Below are positions 11,563 through 23,500 of a DNA stretch of 64,000 bases, piece by piece. Both the position numbers and the translations under genes were made by a program. The stretch is taken from contig NC_072453.1 of the NCBI RefSeq assembly GCF_027596085.1, positions 6,319,448-6,383,447 of the forward strand, read 5' to 3'. The notes under the pieces are model-generated. The model saw only the letters and a program-made list of their open reading frames with translations, ran no database searches and had not been told where the DNA came from. The DNA is from Anoplopoma fimbria. Taxonomy: Eukaryota; Chordata; Actinopteri; Perciformes; Anoplopomatidae. Position 1 is the stretch's first letter. The number at the start of each line of letters is the position of its first letter.

Positions 11563-12813
11563 TAAAAGTGCTCACCTCAACTGTCTGTCAATATATAATT
11601 ATCCATGATAACGTTATAATTTTCGCCCGATACTATTTTTTCCTGGAGACCCTGAACGCACCACAATGTAACCTGTAATGTAACCTGTAATGTAACCTCT
11701 GGTAACCCCTGTCGGATTTGCTGTTCTCAATGCAGATTTGCGACCAGAATGCATTAATGCCGATCGCATATTTTTATTATGTAATCTAGGCCTTAAATGA
11801 TAGGCGGGTGATTAGAACGGGCATCCCTAAAAGCAAACCTAAAGGCCTGAAATACAATGTCACATTGCAAAGCGACCCCTACAGGTCTCAGAGGGGCATA
11901 AGTTCTGTTGTAGTGTTGACATAAGCGGAAAGAAATGCTGACTAATTGATGGATATATTACATCATGAGTTTAACTGCTTCCAAATTACGACTCGGATCA
12001 TATAAAATAATCGTGGGGGCTGCCAGTGCCTCATTGTATTTGTTTTATATGTTAATGGAGTGATAGGATACACAAATGTGTACAATATTAAATGTATTAG
12101 AGCCTGATTGATACCAGATTCTGAAACCCATACCTGTATTGATATTTGTGAGATTAAAAAAATATATTAACTAAATTGTAGATTGATAAATATTTTTGAT
12201 CCTTTATGCATTCAATCATTAAAGAGCATAAATATATTGGCTTTTTCTGTGATTCAATCTGACATCAAGACCAGTTTCAAAATTCAAAGTACTGGGTATG
12301 CAGAAAAACTGCCCATATTAACATTCCAGATTATCTTGTGTACATTGAATTTTACTGTTGGAGTTCATTTAAGTACTTTGTATGAAAACAATAGGCTTGT
12401 TTTTATTTGATAATGCATTGGTTTAATAGATGGATGTTGTTACTGATGCACTTTTGTTCTCTGTTAGCAGAGTGAACAGTGTGCGTTCCCTAGCCCTGAG
12501 CTCGCAGACGTCAGCCGAGTCCAAAGATGGTGATAAAGAGGTGAACAATGAGCCCCTCAAGTTCTCCACCAGTAAAGCCAGTCATCGAACCTGGAAAGTT
12601 GACCACGGCATGGGGAGCCAGTACGAGCGGCCCTGGTGGAAAGTCCTCCCAGTCAGCCTGTTTTCCATCGGCTTTCTGCTGTGGTGTGCTCTGAGAGGCC
12701 AGACGGACATTGATGTAACGCTTGAGAAGGAGCTTTATGAGCAGTTACCTGGCTTGCTTTCAGAGGAGGATGAGGAAGATGCGGAAGAAGCTAAAGAAGT
12801 AAATAAAGTTTAA
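11162..12813 (+). CDS. uqcc4: Complex III assembly factor UQCC4 (CCSMST1/C16orf91 family)
   Basis: Two exons, 11162-11253 and 12471-12813, join in phase to give 144 residues. The N-terminus (MSTTTGRVFTGLMRACVRRG) is basic and lacks acidic residues, as expected for a mitochondrial import signal. The middle has the family block LKFSTSKASHRTW, then RPWWKVLPVSLFSIGFLLWC, which holds the single membrane segment. An acidic C-terminus follows (SEEDEEDAEEAKE). The human homologue has the same SSSKA and RPWWKVLPLS core. The protein is a small inner-membrane factor needed for ubiquinol-cytochrome c reductase assembly. An AATAAA overlaps the last codons (GTAAATAAAG). Further polyadenylation candidates lie downstream. 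The intron contains an (AT)n tract. Confidence 0.92.
11517..11563. repeat. (TA)n microsatellite in uqcc4 intron
   Basis: About 47 bases of almost pure TA with one interruption. Just downstream, near 11667-11697, TGTAATGTAACC is repeated about three times. Confidence 0.9.
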
Positions 12814-13595
12814 AAATGTGGGACTTAAGATGTGTATATATATAGATCACGTTGTATTTATTTTGAGAAGTGTTTCTGTAGTACTTCATTGCTCAACCAC
12901 TGGAGTGTAGCAGGGAAGCCGTCCAGTGCAATGGATCTTTTTTTTTTTTGCTCAGTAAACTTCTGAGGCCATGCTTTGCCTTATTTTTAAATTTGATTTG
13001 GAACATATGGATTAAAATGTATTTAAAACCACTGAATCAGGTTTTGGCTGGTCTTTCTATCAATGCACACCATTTATTGCAGTGTATCCATTGGCATTTT
13101 GACCATACAAGAGATTTAGAGAAGTTATTCTTGACCCTGTCAGAAGCATCTGTCACCTTGATTTTTTTTATTTTACAAACTTCTTTGACGTAAACTACTA
13201 AATGTAACGCCACATATGAACCCCCCCGGTCCAAATTAATGTATTCAGACATCAATTAAGTATCTATTTTGAGGTAGCGGAAAGTTTATTTACAGCACAA
13301 CAAGCAATCCCATGACATGCACACAGGATTAAATGGTACGGATTCTAAAATAGATTTGCAAACCTGAGAAAGGCAGTGGAGTATTGTTTTTCAGCAATTA
13401 CAGAAATGAAGCTCTACGCTACAGTAAATAGGACAGTCAAGAGTAAAATTAAGTACAAAAAGAAAACATGCCTGAAACTACACATGACAAATTAGGTGGT
13501 ACACATGCTGGTAATAGTTCCAAGATTAACAAAACAAACCCCAGTCCGACCCACCCACCCACCCCCTACTAAAAAGATAAAATCCAATTGATCAT
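12814..13595. other. Convergent 3' UTRs of uqcc4 and the H3.3 gene
   Basis: ATTAAA near 13011 could end the uqcc4 transcript. TTTATT near 13286 (AATAAA on the minus strand) could end the H3.3 transcript. The two 3' ends would then lie within about 300 bases of each other. No coding exon is seen. Confidence 0.5.
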
Positions 13596-14265
<670 letters not shown>

Positions 14266-15029
14266 TCAACTGCAGGTCTGGAAACAGAAACAAAACAAAA
14301 AGATCAGACCAACAATGAAAATTAAATTTCAAAAAGTATCTCATTTCCTCGGCATTGAAACCATCACAGGGTCGCCTCACTGCTCCATCACCGCAACGAC
14401 TTCCTTGTTGACACTCTGACCGTCGCTACTTCTCCGTTCAGAATAAAACACATTCAGCATTCACAGACTAATAATCAGTGTTTACTTTACTTATGAGCAA
14501 ACTTATGTTGTGTGTGTGTGACAGCTGGTTTGCCAGGGGACGCGCGTTGCTCAGCAGACAGCGTGGCTCCTGTGGACACAAAGGTTTAAACTAAACAACA
14601 CCAGCGCCACCATTAAGCCCCGGGACACACACACGTTTCTCTGCCGTCGTTAGTAGATTTAAAGCATCGACCGCTGCAAAATGGCGCCAGCTAGCTATAG
14701 ATACCGGTCAGGCTGAAGAATACCAGTGTGTACAGACACGGCAGACCTCCCGGCCCACTCACAGTGAGCCTTAGCCGGGAGCTTAATTGTCACAACACGT
14801 GTTTCTTAAGCGGTTTGTTCGTAGTATTTAAAATGTCGCCAAACCGTTGACGTTAGCCTGCTGCTATGGCGCGCTCTGTTTTGTTGCCAAGAGACGGGCG
14901 ATAACCGCCGGTCGGGCCGTTTATAAACGTTTCTAACGACCTGGAAATTCAAATAACTCGATATAGTTTAAAGCAATCAACACCAATTGTAGGAAAAACA
15001 CAATAAAATAGTTGTCGCGCTCGCGTTAC

Positions 15030-15202
15030 CTTTTGTGTTTGTTTTCCGGTGAGTCGGTGTTGTCACTTCGCACGTCAGTCTTCAATATTAAGCGGACGGA
15101 GAAGGAGGTGGTATTTATAGTCCGAGAGGAGCGGCACTTTAAACCCCGCCCCCAAACCAACAGGATTGGTCCAAACTCAAATCCCTGACGGAATGTGATT
15201 GG
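15030..15202 (-). promoter_or_regulatory. H3.3 gene promoter and noncoding first exon
   Basis: A minus-strand donor at 15030 (AAAAG|GTAACG) would end a noncoding exon. Upstream lie a CRE-like TGACGTG (15071-15077), a TATA box (TATAAATA, 15112-15119), a GC box (15144-15152) and two CCAAT boxes (15165 and 15198). The spacing puts transcription start near 15085. The roughly 770-base first intron is CpG-rich. Confidence 0.7.
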
Positions 15203-15410
15203 CGGAGGGAATGAGGACGGTCACTGCCTCTGTATTTAATCAGAATGATGCACGCATAGTGAAGGGCAGTCTGTGGGACATGTGTCAACATGTTGTTGTT
15301 CATTCATCAACCGGAAACTGCTTCTACTTAATCCAGACAGTTTTTTTAATTTGCTTTTGGTGTTACATCTGTAGGATTGATCAATCTCTTAATCTCTTCT
15401 ATCTTTATTT

Positions 15411-15660
15411 TGTTGTATAGTATGTGTATTTATTGTCTGTGTCTGTGTAGCTGTATAGTATGTGTATTTATTGTCTGTGTAGTTGTATAGTATGTGTATT
15501 TATTGTCTGTGTAGTTGTATAGTATAGTATGTGTATTTATTGTTGTATAGTTGTATAGTATGTGTATTTATTGTCTGTGTAGTTGTATAGTATGTGTATT
15601 TATTGTCTGTGTAGTTGTATAGTATAGTATGTGTATTTATTGTCTGTGTCTGTGTAGTTG
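15411..15660 (+). repeat. Minisatellite with a unit of about 32 bases
   Basis: A unit close to GTATGTGTATTTATTGTCTG plus a TGTAGTTGTATA spacer is repeated about seven times, with small internal duplications (TATAGTATAG, TGTCTGTGTC). It lies just upstream of the H3.3 promoter. Confidence 0.85.
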
Positions 15661-15715
15661 AGCTGCTGCAACACTCGAATTTCCCCCATGGGGATCAATA
15701 AAGGAATATGATAAT
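15661..15715 (+). mobile_element. LINE/SINE-like 3' tail fragment
   Basis: GAATTTCCCCCATGGGGATC followed by AATAAAGGAATATGATAATAATG resembles the short hairpin-plus-tail that ends many fish retroposons. The minisatellite may have grown within or next to this insertion. Confidence 0.45.
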
Positions 15716-17027
15716 AATGAATGGTGCTCATCGAGATCAAATCCCTTTCTTAAAATGGAACAATGGTGCCATATGAAAAACAACAGATATGAATGCTGTG
15801 TACAAAAGAGTAAACTTCAATAATGGATTTGGGAAAAACATACGTGGTGAATGGCAGGTGATAAAACACACATCACAGGGGATACTCTGTTGAGGATGCA
15901 CTTGAACACCCTCAGCTTCTATCACAAACCAACTGTTTTGAGTCCATAACACTACATTTGGCAATAATCTGAAATGAAAACAGAGAGAGCAACAAAAAGA
16001 AGAAATTAAATAAAATATAGATTTTTTTATTATTGATACCAAGCAGGCATTGTACTCTTAACGTAGCATGAGCAGCGTAAAAAAAAATGTCTGTATTTAC
16101 ACAAATGGTTGAGAAAAAACACTTCTGATTCTGATGACAGAGCCTGGATGGATCATTCTGTGAATATCATACATTGCAGGTGTCCCCACTGCTTTCTAGG
16201 TTTAACATCTGTTTGGCAACCCCCCGGACAGTGGTCAAGCCTAAGCAACAGACTGACACAAACAATCTGATCCTTTGTGCCTGTTCAAAGAGGAGGGTTC
16301 AGGAGTAAGCTGATACAGAGAGCAGCAAGCCATCAACATCCTATTGACAAATTCCGCTTGTTTCATTGTCATTTTAAGATTACCTTATCCTGTTACTCTC
16401 AAGTCTTCTTTATTATCATACAGTGTTTACAGCCTGTTTATGACTGCAAATGAATTGATCTAGTTTACTGTTGTCATCTATATATTGCTTCACACTGTTT
16501 CGTTTGTAAACTTTCATTTCTTCATATATTCTTTTGTACCTTAATTTTTTTATGTTGTTTTTCAGGCTGTCAAAGTTAAATAGCTAGACATTAAGCCTTA
16601 TTTTAAAAATGTTTTGCAAGTTATCCGTGGTGTCTTTTATCCTTATTCACCCATTTTCCGTGTCTTTATTCTTCATCTAAGAAATCATCAAATCAGTCTG
16701 TAAAGGTCTGCGTATGTATCTTTTAGTGTTTAGTTATTAAAACGTTGTTTTTGTCAATCCACTCACTCAACTAACTGTCACGAGAACAGCACAAAGCGGA
16801 ACCACAATCGTTGGGGAAATATCACCAGTCGGAATTATTCTCAGGTGACACCGATGGTGAGTTTTCTGAACGCAAACACACCGAACAGAAAATAGAAGTA
16901 GTTCACAAATGTTGTCTTAAAACTTTAGCATGCGACTGAGCAAGTCTATATTCCTGAAGCGTCGAGCTTAATAGTTTAGTCTAACGGGCGTCTTTCAAAT
17001 GAAACCTGCAACACTGGAAGTAATAGT
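15716..17027. other. Intergenic, H3.3 to c8orf33
   Basis: No exon is supported. The segment is AT-rich and should contain the c8orf33 promoter at its right end. An ATG followed by GTGAGT at 16855 was considered as a first exon but is out of phase with exon 2. Confidence 0.45.
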
Positions 17028-18690
17028 ATGGCAGAGGAAAGGCTGCTGTTTATAGGTACATCAAATCTTACTCAGCATAAGCTAAATGCATCCCTACGAG
17101 CATTGCTGTATGCACGTGTGTGGTCTACTGTAGGCCGCATTTTAGAAATAAATTGTGTATTTAAATCCTTTTGAGTAGTTGTCAGAAAATTTGTTCCTAA
17201 TTTTATTTAACTGAAATTACCTCGATCAGGTGTGGGCTGTTAATGTTTTCAATGACATTAGATCATTTTATGCATGTTTGTGTGTCTGTTAAAATTAAAG
17301 ATATAATACTATTTGCGGTTATTAATGCTTTCCAAAGTCAATGCCCCCAGAAGTTATTATTCTGATTATTATTTGTGTGTATATGTTAATTCAACAGATA
17401 TTGAACCGAAGTCAAACACCTCTGGTCCTGTTGACGACAGAGCTGAGACTCGCAGTGACAACCCTTTTAGATTCAACTTCCTCCTTGACAACTCTCCAGC
17501 ACTTCAGGAGGAAACATCTCCATCAGTCAGCAGGACCGAACCAGGAGCGAGCCAGATATCCTCAACAGGACAAGGCTCTGCTTTTGCCTTCGACTTTCAA
17601 ATTTCTCCTGTTGAAGACATGGAGACAACAGAGACCCAAGACATTTCCTCTCCCACCAACAAACAATGTGTCCAAGAGGAAAAGCCTTCCCCACTGCAGG
17701 AGGTTAACTCTCCACCTGAGCCATCAGTGCAATCAAAAGCAAAGAAGAAGAAGAAGAAATCTGGAAAGAAAAACCTCTCAGATAGCGCTGATGCACAGCA
17801 GACGCCAAGTTCAGCTGAGGGGAGTCAAGGCAGCGAGGCGGCAGAGGGGGTCAGTATGAACTTCTTTTTTTTTTACAGTAATCATAGCAGGTTCAAGTTG
17901 ATTGGTTGATTTGATGTCTGAATGTGTGTTTCAGAGTGCAGAGGAGCAGCTGAACAGACAGCTGGACTGGTGCATCGAGCAGCTGGAATTGGGAATGGGG
18001 TCCCTGAAGAGTACACCAAAACAGAGTATGACATTTACCTTCCACATCATTGACCAGTCAAAACAAAATATGTTTGGAATATTATTACTCAGACCATGTG
18101 CTGAGGTACACGTGAACATAAATGGAGTGTACTGTAGTATTACAAAGGGAGGTAAACGCGTTTGTATAGCGTATCTAGATACAGCACACATGTTAATACC
18201 ATATTTTCTCCCTGCAGAAGAGGAAACCTCTCGTGCCCTGAAAACTCTACGAAGCTCAAAAGCTCCTCTGGCCAAGAAGAGGCAGGTGATGAGAGCCATG
18301 ACCGGAGATTACAGGAAAAAAATGGACGAGGAGAAGAGCAAGCAGCACAAACTCATTCAGAGTGGTGAGTGGAATGTAGCAGTAGAGTGATTTGTCCAGT
18401 AAAAATAACTAATGAACTGAGAAAGAACTTTTAAATTAGGTCGAAGTGCTGTTAATAGAAAGATTTCTCCAATCCCTACAGAAATTGCATCAGCTCAGGT
18501 CAAAGTTGTTTCCAATTCTCCAAAGAAGTCATCTTTCCACCGAAGAGCTGAGGTCAAAAAGCAGACAAAAGCCCCAGAGGAGAACCGGGATACTGCCCAG
18601 GATACAGACCTGAAAGGACAAACGCAGGAGGAGACGTCAGCTTTTGTTTTTACACCATCAAAGGAGGAGTTTCACTTCAATTTTCTCTGA
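17028..18690 (+). CDS. c8orf33: C8orf33 homologue (UPF0488 family)
   Basis: The exons 17028-17055, 17398-17849, 17935-18025, 18218-18364 and 18482-18690 join in phase to 308 residues. The tiny first exon (MAEERLLFI) was chosen because it is the nearest ATG exon with a donor in the right phase. The family core spans exons 3-4: LNRQLDWCIEQLELGMGSLK, TPKQKEETSRALKTLRSSKA, KKRQVMRAMTGDYRKKMDEE. It aligns with the human WCVEQLELG, TPKQKEQ and GDYRAQME blocks I remember. A poly-lysine stretch (KAKKKKKKSGKK) before the core suggests nuclear location. The C-terminus EEFHFNFL matches human EEFRFNF. Similar F-x-F motifs recur near the N-terminus. The function is unknown. The longer open frame upstream of 17398 is intronic. 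A polyadenylation signal (AATAAA) lies at about 18837. Confidence 0.9.
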
Positions 18691-20029
18691 TTTGCACCCT
18701 GGAGACACGTTTCCCCAAACGTCATGTTGAACTGTGACTGTGGGCTGCATTGGAGATAATAGGAGAAAAACAATCATAACACTTAAAATCACACATTCAA
18801 ACTTTTCCATTGCTGACTGCTTGTACTGAATATCTAAATAAAGTTTTTTTTTATAATTTTGGTATGCATTGTATTTTTTAAATGTGTGTGTGTGTATGTA
18901 TGTGTGAAATGATAAAGTTTTCCCTCAGGAGCAGATGCTATATTGATGTCAGGTCAATCTACAGGTGTGTTGTTAGGTGAGGGTCAGAGCGTTTATACAA
19001 AGTTGCTTGGTAATTATTGCTTGTATACCTGTCAAACCTCTGAAAGGTGTAGTAAGTAAGTGGCAGTCTGAATACAAACATTTCTTTTTATCACATCATC
19101 CCCAAATACATTTATTAGTTGAGGAAATAATATGTTTTGTAAACAGTCACTTAATCATAGCATGACAGTACCATGCTGTAGTTATCGAAATTAAGCTGTC
19201 CAGATTGTCCAACCAAAAGTGGGATTGTCATTTTCTAAATGTTTCATTTGAAAGACTTTTGGAGGCAAGAGGAGGTTGAAAATGTCCAGTATTTTAAACA
19301 CCCCTTTGTTTACAATAAATGAAAACCTGGAAAATAGAGATAAAATAGTAACAGATTTCAGTTTCTCTTATCCCTGATCTGCTGACTCAGATTTTTTTTT
19401 TTTTAGGGATCTGTTAATCCTTTACCCCCTGGTTGGGAGACAGTGCCTATGGACAAAAAAATTATTTGGCACGCACAAACTCAATAATTTTCCTAGAGAT
19501 CAATTCAAAGAGTTTAATAATAATAAACGAGCCAGTCATTACTATAAATTAGTGCATTCCCTGCTCAAAAAAGTGAAACAGGAACGGCACCATTGAAACA
19601 GGAAAGGCGGGGGGTGATTCAACACGAGCAGTATTGAGGGTGACACACAAAACAAAAAAGTGTCAGCCGTAAAGAAAAAACCAACTAACGGTACCTGTTG
19701 ACTGTAAGTGTTTAACTCTCGCTATTCGCCTATATTGCGACATATTGGTTCGTTTAGTCTTATCAGGGGATGTTGTTGTATCTGTAGATTGTTAGGAAGG
19801 TGTGCAGTAGTTCATACCGGAGGCTAACATTGAACTAGCTGAAGAGAAAGGTTGGAAGCTCGAGCTAGGAAAAGGCACCAAGTAGAGAGCAGCATTGAGG
19901 ATTCAACACTGACGAGGGAAAGATGAACTATGTGAACGTTACATGATGAAACAATTACTATTAAGTAAGGTATGGAGGGGCTAAATAAGTTACTGCTCTT
20001 ATTTAGTAAAGTATCATGATTGGGAGATT
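18691..20029. other. c8orf33 3' UTR and spacer
   Basis: AATAAA at 18837-18842 is the likely c8orf33 polyadenylation signal. The rest shows no exon. From about 19400 on the sequence may include further decayed transposon DNA leading into the LINE fragment. Confidence 0.4.
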
Positions 20030-20520
20030 GGGGAAAATCCCAGTGAGCTGGAAGGAAGCGAGACTAGTGGCTGTTTCATGTTGAAAAAGGTTTATGACAT
20101 GTTACGGAGAGAAGAGTTGGAAATGTCCATTGGATTATGGACTTTCTAAGTGGAGGAACTATTCATGTAAAATAGTGTCAGAATTATCAAATTAACATGT
20201 AGAAAATAAACACCTCTGTGGAGATCTACTTTATTTTCTGTTATAATTAATGATACATTTGTAAACGGGCCAATGGATATGGAAATATCACTGTTTCCAG
20301 ATGACAGGGCTGTGTGGGACAGAAGGAGGAATGCATAAAACATAGTTCAGAAAATACAAGATGGGATTTATCAAGTTGAAATGGTTATTTGGATTGTTCT
20401 TCCCAAGAGAGAAACTCAGGGACATATATGGTTTGTTTGTATATTTATCACAAATTAAACCTTTCATCTCCAATGTTGGTGCTCATTCTCAGGGCCACCT
20501 CTGTTTCCAGGTGTGTGGAG
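20030..20520 (+). mobile_element. Decayed LINE reverse-transcriptase fragment
   Basis: With stops and frame changes, the + strand reads like a non-LTR reverse transcriptase. It has KIPVSWKEARLVAV, then DMLRREELEMSIGLW, then TLFSVIINDTFVNGPMD. The catalytic-box equivalent is SLFPDDRAVWDRRRN, where an active enzyme would have ADD. The fragment is 5'-truncated and broken by several stops, so it is inactive. It resembles I/Nimb-type fish LINEs, but the clade is a guess. It ends some 20 bases before the anks3 start codon. Confidence 0.6.
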
Positions 20521-20541
20521 GGACAAGTGAAGAGGTAGAAA

Positions 20542-23500
20542 ATGTCTGAGCTAAGTGACGAAGCCAGCGAATCAGAGCAACTGGGTGCCAGCCTCTCCCT
20601 GTGGCTGGGTGACTCCCTGTTGCGACTTGAGGAGCTGGACGTTCCTCTGGACCTCCACACTGCCTGCTCCATCGGCCAGTACGACGTGGTGGCAGAGTGT
20701 ATCAAAAAGTGGGTGTTTAAAAATATAATGCTATCACCAGATGTGTTTGTTTCACCTACAGCCTTATCAATGTGCATTGATAACCATGATTTCTGAATAT
20801 TCAGTCAGGCACAATGAGACACCAGAAGAGTCCACTTCAATTGTGATTTTATTTATTTTTTGTAGACACAGACAGGTGGGAGGGCAGGTAGGGCTGGCAC
20901 AAACAATGCTAGTTTATCCAAACAGAAAATATGTACCATGTATTATCACAATACATTTAATTGAATACATAGGGAGCAAATATCTGGCTACCCGATAACT
21001 GTACAATTAACATGATGTACATCTTTCTAAGTTAACATAAATAACTCCAGTATAAGATAATCCTTTATAAGTACCACAGCGGGGAAATTTGCAGATCAAG
21101 GTACCGTAAACATAAAGGAACTAAGAACAAGGAAATCAGATTTTTGATAGTGGTAGTGAAGCCCAGGGTTCTGCTGTAGGTAATGCTAAAGGACTCACAC
21201 CTGAACTCAATCCCTATTTAGGCTCTGATCATTTACTGTTCCCCCAGCTGCTCTTCACAACAATGATCTTGTGTCCTTTCAGACGTGAGGTGGACCTGAA
21301 TGGCAAGAACATCGGAGGATGGACCCCGCTGATGTATGCATCTTACATCGGCCATGACAACATCGCAAATCTCCTGTTGGAGGCGGGTGTGAATGTAAAT
21401 GCTACCACTGCCAAAGGATTAACCCCCTTGATGCTGGCGGCGAGCTGTGGGAATGAAAGTATCGCATACTTTCTGCTTCAGGTACAAAAAAAGCTTTCAG
21501 ACAGTAACAGTTCATGCCATGCAATGTTGGTGTGTTTATAAGTTTTATTCATTAAGGCAAAATTACCATGCAGCATGTTCACACTTCACAGTGACAAAAT
21601 GAAACCATGCAGAGTGATGGATGGTTTGATGCTGACAAGCATTGCATTTATACCATCGTCCTAAATGCCTTTTCAACGGCAGGTTATTCTCAAAACCCAG
21701 ATGGTGGCTTTAAATGTTCAATAAGGGAGGTTTCATCTTCTGAACTAGTCCTTTACGAAATTGTGAACACAGTCGTGTAAAGCTAATTGATTTATAGTTA
21801 ATGGAATAAATCATGCAAAGCCACCAGTATGGTCCTCTAAAATAGGGTTGGATTAATATCCAGCATCATGTAAATAAAAGCCACTTGTTGGTAACGATGG
21901 CACAATAAGGTTCAATACAAAATGATATATGTCCGTAGGAGCACTTTAAGGCCAGATCTGGTATAAACCACAGAATGGGCATTGTATTTTAAATGATCTT
22001 TCTTTAAAACAGAAAATTCACAAGATGAAGTTTCAGCATCAGAAATCTAAGGTTGAATTTAAGTGTTTTTCTTTCATAAGGATGGAAGGAATGTTTTTTA
22101 AAATTATTTTCTTGATAAGCTGTTGGATTTGAGGCTCTCTTATTTAACACAATGTTATTCAGAGTATGAAAGGCTTCTTGTTTTTCTTACCACAAAAGCA
22201 AGGTGCCCAGTTGGAGCTGAAGGACTCTCGAGGCTGGACCGCTCTGTTCCACTGCACAAGCACAGGCCACCAGCAGATGGTCCGGTTCCTGCTGGATAAC
22301 AATGCTGATGCCAATGTCAAGTGAGTGTCATTCATCCCAAAAGCACTGCAACACTCCAGCATTTCAGACAAGAGTTTGTCATTACTTCTTCTTTCATCTA
22401 CAGGGAGCCAGGGTCTGGTTTCACTACCCTGATGGAGGCTGCTGCTTCAGGACATGAAATCATTGTTCAGTACCTGCTTGATCATGTGAGTAGGTTACAT
22501 TTGCACACCGCTGAGGATGGGTGGTGGAATTGCACAAAGAAGATAATGCATTATGCTCATGACATGTGCCTTGTTTTAATGATTTACAGAAAGTTAAAGT
22601 GGATGACCGTAACAATAAAGGAGAGACGGCCCGTGCCCTAGCCATGGTATACGGCTATACCAAACTTGTCAGCCTCATTGACTCACGTTCTCCAAGGACC
22701 AAACCAGGTACTTCTTGAAACGGATAAAGCTCCTCATTGCTTATTTATACTAAATATGTTATCCTTTCTATCTTTTATATACTCATTGATTTTGATGATT
22801 GATTTTCTCTGCGTGCTCCAACTCGTCAGGACATTTTGAAGACCTGAGCTCCTCCGAGGACTCGGACAGCGCACCCCCGCGGATAAGGCCAAGTCGGAAC
22901 CGAGCTAAAGGCGTTAGCATCCACGATGGGCCCCAGGCCATTGCCAAGTTCCGAGTAGGAGGCACCAGCAAACAGTGTGGTAGCGTCACATAAGATATCC
23001 TGTCTGCCAACTTGTTTCCTTACCAGTCACATGTTAAGAGTATCTAGTTGTTAAGTCAAATTACACAAAGGTTTTTAAAAAGGGAAATACAATCAGTCTG
23101 TGCATAAAAAAAGTAGGTTGACTGACACGTCATCTACTTTGTGTATAGTGGATAGTTTTTCCTTGAATGCTGAAAAACTCCATAAATTGAGATTTTATTA
23201 CAAAATGTGACAAAAATTAGGAATCTCTATATGAAACAAATAAGTCAGTTTTCAATCACTCTCAGCATACTGCCATTCATAAATATAGTCAGTTTGTTAA
23301 TACTGCTTGTTCTCCTCACAGAGCCTCCTGCAGCGCCGCCTAGCAACATGACATTTCGTGATATTGGTGAAAAAAGTGAGGATATCTGCTATCGTGACGT
23401 GACCTCACCCATAAATGAGCTGGACGGCCAGAGCAATAGCAGCAGAGGTGAGAGGCACACAATGACAATGTTGTGACATCTGAAGAAAGGCACCGGAAGA

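Noticed and set aside
16855..16857. ATG followed by GTGAGT as first exon of c8orf33
   Set aside because: Splicing from it to 17398 is out of phase with the conserved frame.
17313..17397. N-terminal extension of the c8orf33 open frame starting MRLLML
   Set aside because: A good acceptor (TTCAACAG) at 17397 and an in-phase upstream ATG exon at 17028 make this stretch intronic.
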